This document shows, in pieces, positions 5,219-12,031 of a DNA stretch of 12,031 bases. The position numbers and the translations under genes are program-made. The notes beneath the pieces were generated by a model. The model made no database searches. It worked only from the letters and a program-made list of their open reading frames with translations, and was not told the DNA's origin. Position 1 is the stretch's first letter. Every line of letters begins with the position of its first letter. Location of the stretch: the NCBI GenBank assembly GCA_934370915.1, contig CAKRNI010000066.1, forward strand, positions 1-12,031, read 5' to 3'. Source of the DNA: an uncultured Lachnospiraceae bacterium. Its GTDB lineage: Bacteria; Bacillota; Clostridia; Lachnospirales; Lachnospiraceae.

Positions 5219-7201
5219 ATGGATCATTTTGAATTAGTATCAGAATATCAGCCGACCGGCGATCAGCCGCAGGCGATCGAGCAGCTGGTGAAGGGATTTA
5301 AAGAGGGAAATCAGTTTGAGACACTGCTGGGCGTAACCGGATCCGGTAAGACGTTCACGATGGCGAATGTGATCCAGCAGCTGAATAAACCGACGCTGGT
5401 GATCGCTCACAATAAGACACTGGCGGCGCAGCTTTATTCGGAGATGAAGGAGTTCTTTCCTAATAATGCAGTGGAATATTTTGTCTCCTATTACGACTAC
5501 TACCAGCCGGAGGCGTATGTACCGTCGACGGACACTTATATTGAAAAGGATTCGGCGATCAATGACGAGATTGATAAACTGCGTCACTCGGCGACAGCGG
5601 CGTTGTCGGAGCGGAACGACGTGATCATCGTGGCATCCGTATCCTGTATTTATGGATTGGGAAGTCCGATCGATTATAAGAACATGGTGATCTCTCTGCG
5701 TCCCGGGATGGAGAAAGACCGGGATGAGGTGATCCATAAGCTGATCGATATCCAGTATACGAGAAATGAGATGGACTTTAAGCGGGGAAGCTTCCGTGTG
5801 CGGGGGGACGTGCTGGAAATCTTCCCGGCCTATTCCGGAAGCGAGGCATACCGGATCGAATTTTTTGGGGATGAGGTTGACCGGATCATGGAGATCGAGG
5901 CATTGACCGGAGAGGTGAAGGCGCAGTTGGAGCATGTGGCGATCTTCCCGGCTTCCCACTATGTTGTTCCAAAGGAAAAGATGATGCGGGCAACGGAAAA
6001 TATCCTTGCTGAGATGAAAGAGCAGGTGGCATTCTTTAAGAGTGAGGACAAGCTTCTGGAGGCACAGCGGATCGCGGAACGTACCAACTTTGATGTGGAG
6101 ATGATGAGAGAGACCGGTTTCTGCTCCGGAATCGAGAATTATTCCCGCCATCTTGTGGGTTCTGCCCCGGGACAGCCGCCGTGCACACTGCTTGACTATT
6201 TTCCGGAGGATTTTCTTATTATCGTGGACGAGTCTCATATTACACTTCCACAGGTCCGCGGTATGTACTTCGGTGACCGTTCGAGAAAGAAGACACTGGT
6301 AGATTACGGATTCCGCCTGCCATCGGCCCTTGATAACCGCCCGCTGAATTTTGAGGAGTTTGAGACCCATATCAATCAGATGATGTTTGTGTCTGCGACC
6401 CCGTCCACTTACGAGGCAGAACATGAACTTCTTCGGGCAGAACAGATTATCCGTCCGACAGGACTTCTGGATCCGGAGATCTCCGTGCGTCCGGTAGAAG
6501 GCCAGATCGATGACCTTGTGGGTGAGATCAATAAAGAAGTGGAAAAACACAATAAGGTCCTGATCACGACACTCACAAAGCGGATGGCAGAGGACTTGAC
6601 GGACTACATCAGGGAGGCCGGGATCCGTGTGAAATATCTGCACTCCGATATCGATACACTGGAGCGCGCGGAGATCATCCGTGATATGCGTCTGGATGTC
6701 TTTGACGTTCTCGTGGGAATCAACCTCCTCAGAGAGGGACTTGATATTCCGGAGATCACCCTTGTGGCGATCCTTGATGCGGATAAGGAGGGATTCCTTC
6801 GTTCAGAGACATCCCTGATCCAGACCATCGGTCGTGCCGCGCGAAATTCGGAAGGTCATGTGATCATGTACGCGGATACGATCACAGACTCCATGCGGGC
6901 CGCTATCGACGAGACAAACCGTCGACGGGAGATCCAGCAGAAATACAATGAGGAACACGGAATCACACCTCAGACTATTAAAAAAGCGGTCCGTGATCTG
7001 ATCGCGATCTCTAAGGCTGCAGGCGCATCCGATGAAGAGTTCAGAAAAGATCCGGAGTCCATGGACGCAAGAGAATTGGAGAAGCTCGCAAAAGAGCTGA
7101 CAAAGAAGATGCGTCAGGCTGCCGCGGAGCTGAATTTCGAAGAAGCAGCAAAGCTGCGTGACCGAATGCGGGAAGTGAAGCAGAGGATGCTTGATTCATG
7201 A
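5219..7201 (+). CDS. uvrB: UvrABC excinuclease subunit B (UvrB)
   Basis: UvrB is the damage-verifying helicase-like subunit of nucleotide excision repair. It is loaded by UvrA and recruits UvrC for incision. All 660 residues of a normal-length UvrB are present. Walker A GVTGSGKT is at 38-45, and the beta-hairpin that inserts between the DNA strands follows [20 protein letters not shown] (87-106). The Walker B box DESH is at 337-340, SATP at 392-395, the helicase C domain includes [13 protein letters not shown] and QTIGRAARN, and the C-terminal UVR domain (about 619-656) binds UvrA/UvrC. AGGAG at 5207-5211 lies 7 bases before the ATG. The bioA terminator and a separate promoter candidate make it its own unit. 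uvrA is not next to it, and no clear terminator follows. Confidence 0.97.
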   Translation: MDHFELVSEYQPTGDQPQAIEQLVKGFKEGNQFETLLGVTGSGKTFTMANVIQQLNKPTLVIAHNKTLAAQLYSEMKEFFPNNAVEYFVSYYDYYQPEAYVPSTDTYIEKDSAINDEIDKLRHSATAALSERNDVIIVASVSCIYGLGSPIDYKNMVISLRPGMEKDRDEVIHKLIDIQYTRNEMDFKRGSFRVRGDVLEIFPAYSGSEAYRIEFFGDEVDRIMEIEALTGEVKAQLEHVAIFPASHYVVPKEKMMRATENILAEMKEQVAFFKSEDKLLEAQRIAERTNFDVEMMRETGFCSGIENYSRHLVGSAPGQPPCTLLDYFPEDFLIIVDESHITLPQVRGMYFGDRSRKKTLVDYGFRLPSALDNRPLNFEEFETHINQMMFVSATPSTYEAEHELLRAEQIIRPTGLLDPEISVRPVEGQIDDLVGEINKEVEKHNKVLITTLTKRMAEDLTDYIREAGIRVKYLHSDIDTLERAEIIRDMRLDVFDVLVGINLLREGLDIPEITLVAILDADKEGFLRSETSLIQTIGRAARNSEGHVIMYADTITDSMRAAIDETNRRREIQQKYNEEHGITPQTIKKAVRDLIAISKAAGASDEEFRKDPESMDARELEKLAKELTKKMRQAAAELNFEEAAKLRDRMREVKQRMLDS

Positions 7202-7325
7202 AGCTTTTCCCGGCACGCTGCAATTTGTGTGTTGATACAGGGGCCGCTATCGCCACTTCTCTTACTGAAATTGGGCGAGAACAGTGACATGACCGCACCA
7301 GACGGACGAATGTACCGGGATGCAC
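7202..7325 (+). other. non-coding or cryptic stretch between uvrB and the feoA promoter
   Basis: This segment has no hairpin plus T-run to end the uvrB transcript. It stays open in the uvrB frame for 48 sense codons after the uvrB stop, up to TAA at 7346-7348. The frame includes an internal ATG at 7289 (MTAPDGRMYRDALIDNYFQ), with no good ribosome binding site. TCCCGG (7208-7213) and CCGGGA (7315-7320) are complementary and bracket almost the whole segment. I do not recognise it. Confidence 0.3.
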
Positions 7326-7348
7326 TTATTGACAATTATTTTCAATAA
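7326..7348 (+). promoter_or_regulatory. Fur-like iron box upstream of feoAB
   Basis: Two 11-base arms, TTATTGACAAT (7326-7336) and ATTTTCAATAA (7338-7348), surround a single central T and are inverted repeats with one mismatch. The core TGACAAT-T-ATTTTCA matches the 7-1-7 Fur box TGATAAT-N-ATTATCA at 12 of 14 specified positions. The box covers the -35 and part of the spacer of the feoA promoter, so iron-bound Fur should repress uptake. A DtxR/MntR-type regulator cannot be fully excluded. Confidence 0.85.
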
Positions 7349-7357
7349 GAATACAAT
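7329..7357 (+). promoter_or_regulatory. feoAB promoter
   Basis: A perfect -35 TTGACA (7329-7334) is separated by 17 bases from TACAAT (7352-7357), a 5/6 match. Transcription should start near 7364, leaving about 50 bases of leader before the feoA start chosen here. Confidence 0.85.
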
Positions 7358-7398
7358 ATTTCCAGATGACAGAGTCTGTTCTGTCAATTATGATAGTG

Positions 7399-7403
7399 AA
7401 GGA
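7399..7403 (+). promoter_or_regulatory. feoA ribosome binding site, selecting the start at 7414
   Basis: AAGGA lies 10 bases before ATG 7414. The earlier in-frame ATG at 7366 lies about 2 bases from the predicted transcription start and could only be used as a leaderless start. Confidence 0.7.
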
Positions 7404-7413
7404 TGGACACAGG

Positions 7414-7644
7414 ATGAAATTATATGAAGGAAATATTGGTGCGACGTATCTGGTCGAATCGGTCCATGTGGAAGAGGCGATCAACCGGCGTCTGGAGGCG
7501 CTTGGTGTAAATGAGAATACGCGCCTTCTCGTGATGAACAAGAAAAGAAGCGGAACGATGATCATCAAGGTCCGCGGAACACGCCTCGCACTTGGAAGAA
7601 GAATTACAGGTGGAATTGATATAAAAGAGGAGGCGGCATCATGA
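7414..7644 (+). CDS. feoA: ferrous iron transport protein FeoA
   Basis: FeoA is a small cytoplasmic SH3-like protein needed for Fe(II) uptake through FeoB, probably by binding it. From ATG 7414 it has 76 residues, the standard size, and begins MKLYEGNIGATYLVESV, the usual FeoA opening. RRLEALGVNENTRLLVMNKK is the family's central LG-[VI] turn and strand, and it ends RGTRLALGRRITGGIDIKEE. An in-frame ATG at 7366 would add 16 residues that do not resemble FeoA and would lie at the predicted transcription start, so it is rejected. The stop overlaps the feoB start (ATGA, 7641-7644), giving tight translational coupling and near-equal output. Control should come from the Fur-like box directly upstream. 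Confidence 0.93.
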   Translation: MKLYEGNIGATYLVESVHVEEAINRRLEALGVNENTRLLVMNKKRSGTMIIKVRGTRLALGRRITGGIDIKEEAAS

Positions 7645-9638
7645 GCACAGAAGAGAGACCGATCACAGTCTGCTTTGTCGGAAACCCAAACTGTGGGAAG
7701 ACCACACTGTTTAACGCGTTTACCGGAGCAAAGTTAAAGGTTGCCAACTGGCCCGGTGTTACCGTCGAGAGAATGGAAGGGGAGACCAGTTACAAGGGAA
7801 GAAAGATCCATGTGATCGACACGCCCGGAATTTACAGCCTGACTTCCTATACGATGGAGGAGCTCGTCACGAGACGATGTATCGAGGAAGATGATGTGGA
7901 TGTGATTATCAATGTCGTGGATGCGTCTTCTCTGGAGAGAAACCTTTATCTGACGCTGCAGCTTTTGGAACTGAAAAAACCAGTTATTCTGGCGCTCAAT
8001 ATGATGGATATTATTGAGGAACGCGGAATGGAGATCGACCTTCACAGACTTCCTGAGATGTTAGGAGAGATACCGGTAGTTCCGGTTTCCGCCAGAAAGC
8101 GGACGGGACTGGATGTGCTGATGCATGCGGTTGTACATCACTATGAGGAAGGTCCGCAGGGCGTGATCGTCCATTATGACAGGGAGAATGAGGACAGGAT
8201 CCAGCGGGTAGAAGACCTGCTCCGGAAAAAATATCCGGACCTCACAAACCTGCGCTGGCACGCGATCAAGATGCTCGAAAATGATAAAGAAGTCATGAAG
8301 GACCATCCGATCGATCTTGGAAATATTGTTCCGCGAAGCTTTGAAAAAGAGATCATCAATGAAAAGTACAACTATGTGGAATCAGTTGTCAAGGAGTGTC
8401 TTTTCAACAAGGAAGAAAAATCACAGATGACAGACCGTGTGGATAAGATATTGACGCATCCGGTCCTTGGAATTCCGGTATTTTTCGGAATCATGGCATT
8501 CGTATTTTTCCTGACCTTTACAGTCGGTGATTTCTTAAAGGGATATTTTGAACAGGGACTGGATCTTTTATCTGCGGGTGTTCTCGCTGCACTTCAGGCG
8601 GGCGGTGCTTCTGACTGGGTGATCTCCCTGATCGTTGACGGCGTTCTGGCAGGAGTCGGTGGAATCTTAACGTTTCTTCCGAATATTTTTATTCTTTTTC
8701 TTGCGCTGGCCTTTCTCGAGGACAGCGGATATATGGCAAGGGTCGCCTATGTCATGAATGAGACGATGGGAATGGTAGGACTTTCCGGACGCGCGTTCCT
8801 GCCCATGCTGCTTGGATTCGGATGTACAGTTCCGGCAATTATGGCAACCAGAGCATTGGAAAATCAGAAAGACCGCTTAAAAACGATCCTTATTACACCG
8901 TTTATGTCCTGTTCCGCAAGACTGACGATCTATGTCCTTTTGGCTGATATGTTTTTCCCGGATTCGGCAATGTTGGTGGCATATTCCCTTTATCTCGTGG
9001 GAGTTGCCATGGCGATCATCATTGCGCTGATCGTACATAGAACGACGGACAGCGAAACAGAGAATGCTCTTCTGATCGAGCTCCCGGAATATAAGATCCC
9101 AAACCTTAGAACTGTGGCGATCTACGTCTGGGAGAAGGTAAAAGATTATCTGACAAAGGCGGGAACGACGATCTTCCTTGCGTCGATCATTCTCTGGTTT
9201 GTCATGAATGTGGGTCCGAACGGTTTTATTTCTGATGTTGCGGACAGCTTTGCCGCAAAATTCGGTCAGATCCTTGTTCCGGTATTAAGACCGGTGGGAC
9301 TTGGAGACTGGCAGATCGCGGTAGCGCTGATCTCCGGAATTTCCGCAAAGGAGGTTGTTGTTTCCAGCATGTCTGTACTCTACGGAATCGGAAACATTAA
9401 CTCGGCAGCAGGAATGGCAGAACTCTCCGGAATTCTTGGAAAAACAGGATTCACTGCGGTGAACGCCTATGCGCTCATGGTATTCTGCCTTCTCTATACA
9501 CCGTGTATTGCTACGATCGCCACGATCAAAAGAGAAACACGATCCTGGAGATGGACCCTGGGGATGGTCCTGTTCCAGCTTGTGCTTGCGTGGTCGGCAG
9601 CATTTCTTGTATTTCAGATTGGAAGCCGTCTCTTCTGA
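7641..9638 (+). CDS. feoB: ferrous iron transporter FeoB
   Basis: FeoB is the inner-membrane Fe(II) permease with an N-terminal GTPase. G1 GNPNCGKT is at residues 14-21, G2 Thr41 in VANWPGVTVE, G3 DTPG at 60-63, G4 NMMD at 120-123 and G5 SARK at 150-153. A cytosolic helical spacer (~165-270) precedes the membrane part. Two gate regions carry the conserved cysteines in GFGCTVPAIMATR and ITPFMSCSARL, followed by GISAKEVVVSSMSVLYG and LLYTPCIATIATIKRE. At 665 residues it is shorter than E. coli FeoB (773), as in many Firmicutes, and all core motifs are kept. The start overlaps the feoA stop by four bases and has a good site (GAGGAGG) upstream. No FeoC follows. Its last codons and stop lie within a long hairpin. 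Confidence 0.97.
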   Translation: MSTEERPITVCFVGNPNCGKTTLFNAFTGAKLKVANWPGVTVERMEGETSYKGRKIHVIDTPGIYSLTSYTMEELVTRRCIEEDDVDVIINVVDASSLERNLYLTLQLLELKKPVILALNMMDIIEERGMEIDLHRLPEMLGEIPVVPVSARKRTGLDVLMHAVVHHYEEGPQGVIVHYDRENEDRIQRVEDLLRKKYPDLTNLRWHAIKMLENDKEVMKDHPIDLGNIVPRSFEKEIINEKYNYVESVVKECLFNKEEKSQMTDRVDKILTHPVLGIPVFFGIMAFVFFLTFTVGDFLKGYFEQGLDLLSAGVLAALQAGGASDWVISLIVDGVLAGVGGILTFLPNIFILFLALAFLEDSGYMARVAYVMNETMGMVGLSGRAFLPMLLGFGCTVPAIMATRALENQKDRLKTILITPFMSCSARLTIYVLLADMFFPDSAMLVAYSLYLVGVAMAIIIALIVHRTTDSETENALLIELPEYKIPNLRTVAIYVWEKVKDYLTKAGTTIFLASIILWFVMNVGPNGFISDVADSFAAKFGQILVPVLRPVGLGDWQIAVALISGISAKEVVVSSMSVLYGIGNINSAAGMAELSGILGKTGFTAVNAYALMVFCLLYTPCIATIATIKRETRSWRWTLGMVLFQLVLAWSAAFLVFQIGSRLF

Positions 9639-9650
9639 TCTGAAATACAA
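9607..9650 (+). repeat. long perfect inverted repeat spanning the feoB stop codon
   Basis: TTGTATTTCAGAT (9607-9619) and ATCTGAAATACAA (9638-9650) are perfect 13-bp complementary arms. The 18 bases between can extend the stem by two G-U pairs and four more pairs (GAAG 9622-9625 with CTTC 9632-9635), leaving a six-base loop. The feoB stop (9636-9638) lies inside the stem. No T-run follows (AAATTTCATC), so this is a weak intrinsic terminator at best and may be an mRNA 3'-end stabiliser. Confidence 0.75.
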
Positions 9651-9687
9651 AATTTCATCTGAGCAGCCGGTCTAAATGGATGTTTTT

Positions 9688-9718
9688 TCGCAACAGGGAA
9701 GGTACAGAACCGTTGCGA
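9688..9718 (+). repeat. imperfect inverted repeat upstream of the exporter genes
   Basis: TCGCAAC (9688-9694) and GTTGCGA (9712-9718) are perfect 7-bp arms. GGT (9701-9703) and ACC (9709-9711) can continue the stem across a six-base bulge. Six T residues precede rather than follow the hairpin, so it is not a terminator on either strand. It lies 41 bases before the exporter start and could be an operator or leader structure. Confidence 0.35.
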
Positions 9719-9759
9719 GAGTGGTCATCAAAGATAAGAGGGGTTAAAAGGGGTAACAA

Positions 9760-10536
9760 ATGAATGAAAAAACGCTGTTAGAGGCCGTAGTGCTGGCGGG
9801 CGAGCTCATGCTGGTCAGCGGAGCAGAGATCTACAGGGTGGAAGACACCATGAACCACATGCTGAAACGCTCAGAGTATGAGCAGACGGAGACGATCGTA
9901 TATGGAACGGGAATCTTCGTCACATTGAGTGATCCGAATAAGGAACCGCTGACCCGCGTCAAGCGTGTTTCAGCCAGATGCACCAGTATCAACCGGATCT
10001 GTCAGGTGAATGATGTATCGCGCCATTTCTGTGAGGGAAAGATTACCGTGGAGGAGGCGCTAAAGGAGCTGAAGGAGATCCAGTCACCGAAAGCGGTCCT
10101 GTATGACGGACTGACACAGGGGCTGGGATATATAGGCGTGTCGGCTTTCTTTGCTCCCATGTTCGGAGGTTCACTGGGAGACTTTCTGGCGGCAGCAGTA
10201 GTCGGTATGTGTTTGGCGGCTGCGGCATGGATCGGCAAAGCCCTGAAATTCAACGATTTCTGTTTCAACGCATTTGGAGCGTTTGTTCTGGCATTTTCCG
10301 CCATGACGATCTGCCATTCCTATCCGGGGCTGAATTCGGATACGATCATTGTCAGCGCTGTCATGCCGCTTGTTCCGGGTGTGACGTTTACAACGGCGAT
10401 CCGCGATACATTAAACGGTGATTACGCAGCTGGTTCTGCCAGGATCCTGGAGGCAATCGTTGTAGGTCTGGCGGTAGCCTTTGGAGTTGGTGCCGGACTC
10501 CTCGTGGTCCGCAGCGTGGAAGGAGGACTTTTATGA
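9760..10536 (+). CDS. ThrE-family serine/threonine exporter, large (DUF1212/YjjP-like) subunit
   Basis: This 258-residue protein matches the N-terminal half of ThrE-type exporters (DUF1212, YjjP), which move small amino or carboxylic acids such as threonine or serine out of the cell. A cytoplasmic region of about 115 residues holds the signature SGAEIYRVEDTM (20-31), TIVYGTGIFVTLSD (45-58) and RVKRVSARCTSINRI (66-80). About five membrane helices follow (~118-255), with the conserved PLVPGVTFTTAIRDTLNGDY (203-222). AAGGGG (9748-9753) lies 6 bases before the ATG. The stop overlaps the next gene's start (ATGA, 10533-10536), so the two halves are co-translated. The substrate is inferred from family; YjjPB in E. 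coli has been linked to succinate, so amino-acid export is not certain. Confidence 0.88.
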   Translation: MNEKTLLEAVVLAGELMLVSGAEIYRVEDTMNHMLKRSEYEQTETIVYGTGIFVTLSDPNKEPLTRVKRVSARCTSINRICQVNDVSRHFCEGKITVEEALKELKEIQSPKAVLYDGLTQGLGYIGVSAFFAPMFGGSLGDFLAAAVVGMCLAAAAWIGKALKFNDFCFNAFGAFVLAFSAMTICHSYPGLNSDTIIVSAVMPLVPGVTFTTAIRDTLNGDYAAGSARILEAIVVGLAVAFGVGAGLLVVRSVEGGLL

Positions 10537-10979
10537 TCATACAGGTATTCAGTGCATTCTGGGCGATCGCGCTGTTCTCCATCCTGACGGATACTCCGAA
10601 AAAGTTCCTTCCGTATGCGGCTTTTTCCGGCGCATTTGCCTGGTGGGCGTATTTAGTGATCAATGAACTGACACACTCAACACTTCAGGCCGCATTCTTT
10701 TCGATCCTTGCGGTAGCGTTTTTAAGCCATATTCTGGCCAGAATCAAGAAAGCGCCGGTTACGGTGTTTCTGATCGCAGGAATTCTTCCGTCGGTGCCGG
10801 GAGCCGGAATTTACCGGACTGTATATTATCTGATCCAGGGAGATCAGGCATTGTCCATGCGCTATCTGGTCGTGACACTTCATACGGCCGGCGCGATTGC
10901 ACTGGCGATCTTTATTACGGATTCCGTTGTGAATCTTGTGCATCTCTATCATGAGGGAAGTCATGCGAGACGAAATTAA
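10533..10979 (+). CDS. ThrE-family exporter, small (DUF3815/YjjB-like) subunit
   Basis: This 148-residue membrane protein is the partner of the upstream gene and corresponds to the C-terminal half of single-chain ThrE. Four to five hydrophobic segments lie at about residues 3-20, 27-45, 50-70, 76-98 and 112-136. The conserved LPSVPGAGIYRTVYYLIQGD (85-104) mirrors the PLVPG motif of the partner, and the C-terminus is short and basic (HARRN). Its start overlaps the upstream stop as ATGA, so stoichiometric co-translation is expected. Its own stop TAA (10977-10979) shares TTAA with the stop of the convergent minus-strand gene, leaving no intergenic space for a terminator. Confidence 0.88.
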   Translation: MIIQVFSAFWAIALFSILTDTPKKFLPYAAFSGAFAWWAYLVINELTHSTLQAAFFSILAVAFLSHILARIKKAPVTVFLIAGILPSVPGAGIYRTVYYLIQGDQALSMRYLVVTLHTAGAIALAIFITDSVVNLVHLYHEGSHARRN

Positions 10980-11908
10980 ACAGCCGTCCGGACTGCAGGG
11001 GATTTTGTAAAGATCTGCAGTCTGTCTGTTTCCCGGCAATAGCGGTACAGATGATCGGAGAGAAAGTCCTCCGGCGGAACCGATTCACAGTTGACATTTT
11101 TAATCGTATTGCGGAAAACCTGATAATCGTGTTCCGTAAAAGTTTCTGAGTCTGCGACGATCAGGACCTCGTGGATACTGGATGGAAGGATGAGAAGATC
11201 GCTTCCAAACCGGTCTGCGAGGTCCTTTAATTTATCCGGATAGAGGACGCAGGCCGCGCCATTGTGGGCAAAATCGTTTGTGAGGACATAGAGTGTCGGG
11301 ACAGGGCAATCCTCCGGTACAAAGTCTGCAGCTCCCGGAAAATATTCCTCGATCACGTCCTCAAGACGGCGGAAATTCGCAGGAAAGATCCGTGGAGTGT
11401 TTTCACTCGCAAGGGTAAAAAGATCTTCCGCTGTCATGTGCCAGGAGGCGGATACTGCGCTTGTTATGATAGAACTGATCTGCGTTTCACCCTCGGACTG
11501 GATCATCAGGGAGAAGACGATCGCAAGGTCCAGATAAGGGATCCAGGGGACGGTTTTTAACAGTTCCTCATTTTTATCGCGGGAGATCAGCCGCCAGACG
11601 ATACAGTCACGGAAATCTTCAAAGTTGTTCAGTGAAGTGAGATTTGTGACTGAAAGAGGCAGTTCTGTATCGGTGACGGATATCATATATTCACAGAGTT
11701 CCGCCAGAGACCGGCCCTTTTCAAACTGTTCGTAGAGCATCTCCAGCGAGATCACAGGGGAACAGTGTTTTCCGGATCTTAGCAGCGTCAGGGAATCGAG
11801 CACAACTCCGTTATTTTTCAGGACACGTTCCCTGTGGACCGAATAGTCGGTATCCAGTCTGTTAAAAAGCTCTTCCTGCAGTGCGGCACAGAATTCTTCG
11901 TAGTTCAT
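10976..11908 (-). CDS. DUF5688 family protein of unknown function
   Basis: This 310-residue protein has no signal peptide or membrane segment and is probably cytosolic. I recognise it as the DUF5688 type common in Lachnospiraceae; no function is established. The visible family-like blocks are NNGVVLDSLTLLRSG (32-46) with SPVISLEMLYEQFEKGRSL (50-68), VPWIPYLDLAIVFSLM (120-135), and TAEDLFTLASENTPRIFP (159-176). They continue with TLYVLTNDFAHNGAACVLYP (205-224) and LLILPSSIHEVLIVAD (238-253). The HEV inside LPSSIHEV is the sort of invariant polar patch that could be functional, but no catalytic motif is recognisable. The start is secure: AGGAGG (complement of 11917-11922) lies 8 bases before the ATG. 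I see no convincing promoter in the remaining bases to the window end. It converges on the exporter pair. Confidence 0.8.
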   Translation of the reverse strand: MNYEEFCAALQEELFNRLDTDYSVHRERVLKNNGVVLDSLTLLRSGKHCSPVISLEMLYEQFEKGRSLAELCEYMISVTDTELPLSVTNLTSLNNFEDFRDCIVWRLISRDKNEELLKTVPWIPYLDLAIVFSLMIQSEGETQISSIITSAVSASWHMTAEDLFTLASENTPRIFPANFRRLEDVIEEYFPGAADFVPEDCPVPTLYVLTNDFAHNGAACVLYPDKLKDLADRFGSDLLILPSSIHEVLIVADSETFTEHDYQVFRNTIKNVNCESVPPEDFLSDHLYRYCRETDRLQIFTKSPAVRTAV

Positions 11909-12031
11909 CGTTCATACCTCCTGATGTGTTTTTAGATCGATAGATTTGTTTTCATGACTTGAACAATAGAAATTAGAATGTTTTTTGCGGCTGCCCGGCG
12001 GGAAGCAGATATTCATACTGCTTAGATTGAT

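Noticed and set aside
5240..6643. 467-codon open frame on the minus strand inside uvrB
   Set aside because: It is the antisense shadow of a well-supported, full-length uvrB. Its translation is His/Leu/Arg-rich low-information sequence with no family motif, and no ribosome binding site was identified for it.
9688..9718. Intrinsic terminator between feoB and the exporter genes
   Set aside because: The six T residues precede the hairpin on the plus strand. On the minus strand it is followed by A residues, so neither direction fits.
12003..12023. AAGCAG/CTGCTT hairpin near the right edge
   Set aside because: The 6-bp stem with a nine-base loop has no T-run on either strand, and the window ends too soon to give context.

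Overview
The window looks like ordinary chromosome from a Gram-positive anaerobe of the class Clostridia, most likely family Lachnospiraceae. This is inferred from strong AGGAGG-type ribosome binding sites, a BirA-type biotin operator, a YtvI-like protein typical of spore formers, a Firmicutes-style FeoA/FeoB pair, the split two-gene ThrE exporter and a DUF5688 protein. Eleven protein genes are supported. Ten are on the plus strand, and the last (DUF5688) is on the minus strand. I see no rRNA, tRNA, CRISPR array, IS element, phage gene or attachment site. No non-coding gap exceeds about 315 bases.

Layout. Positions 1-518: 3' part of an RluA-family pseudouridine synthase, cut by the window edge. 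Positions 623-1699: YtvI/AI-2E-family membrane protein. Positions 1785-2285: GNAT acetyltransferase with its own promoter, followed by a double-hairpin terminator (2316-2382). Positions 2393-5121: a biotin unit made of a BirA operator over a strong promoter, a ~150-nt leader, bioY, bioD, bioA and an intrinsic terminator. Positions 5129-7201: uvrB, preceded by a palindrome overlapping a likely extended -10. Positions 7326-9638: feoA-feoB behind a textbook promoter covered by a Fur-like box. Positions 9760-10979: two overlapping genes for a split ThrE-type serine/threonine exporter. Positions 10976-11908 (minus): DUF5688 protein, whose stop codon interlocks with that of the exporter gene.

How the genes work together. 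BioY should import biotin, while BioA and BioD carry out the KAPA to DAPA to dethiobiotin steps, all under one biotin-sensing switch. No bioB, bioF, bioW or bioC is seen, so the pathway is either completed elsewhere or relies on uptake of intermediates. FeoA and FeoB form the ferrous iron importer and should be iron-repressed through the Fur-like box. Three start codons were placed by their ribosome binding sites: TTG at 2600 for bioY, ATG at 3873 for bioA and ATG at 7414 for feoA.

No clearly new multi-gene system is present. The most worthwhile leads are regulatory: the uvrB palindrome, the bioY leader with a 25-codon upstream ORF ending in the bioY Shine-Dalgarno, the open stretch in frame after the uvrB stop, the long hairpin containing the feoB stop codon, and the uncharacterised DUF5688 gene convergent with the exporter.
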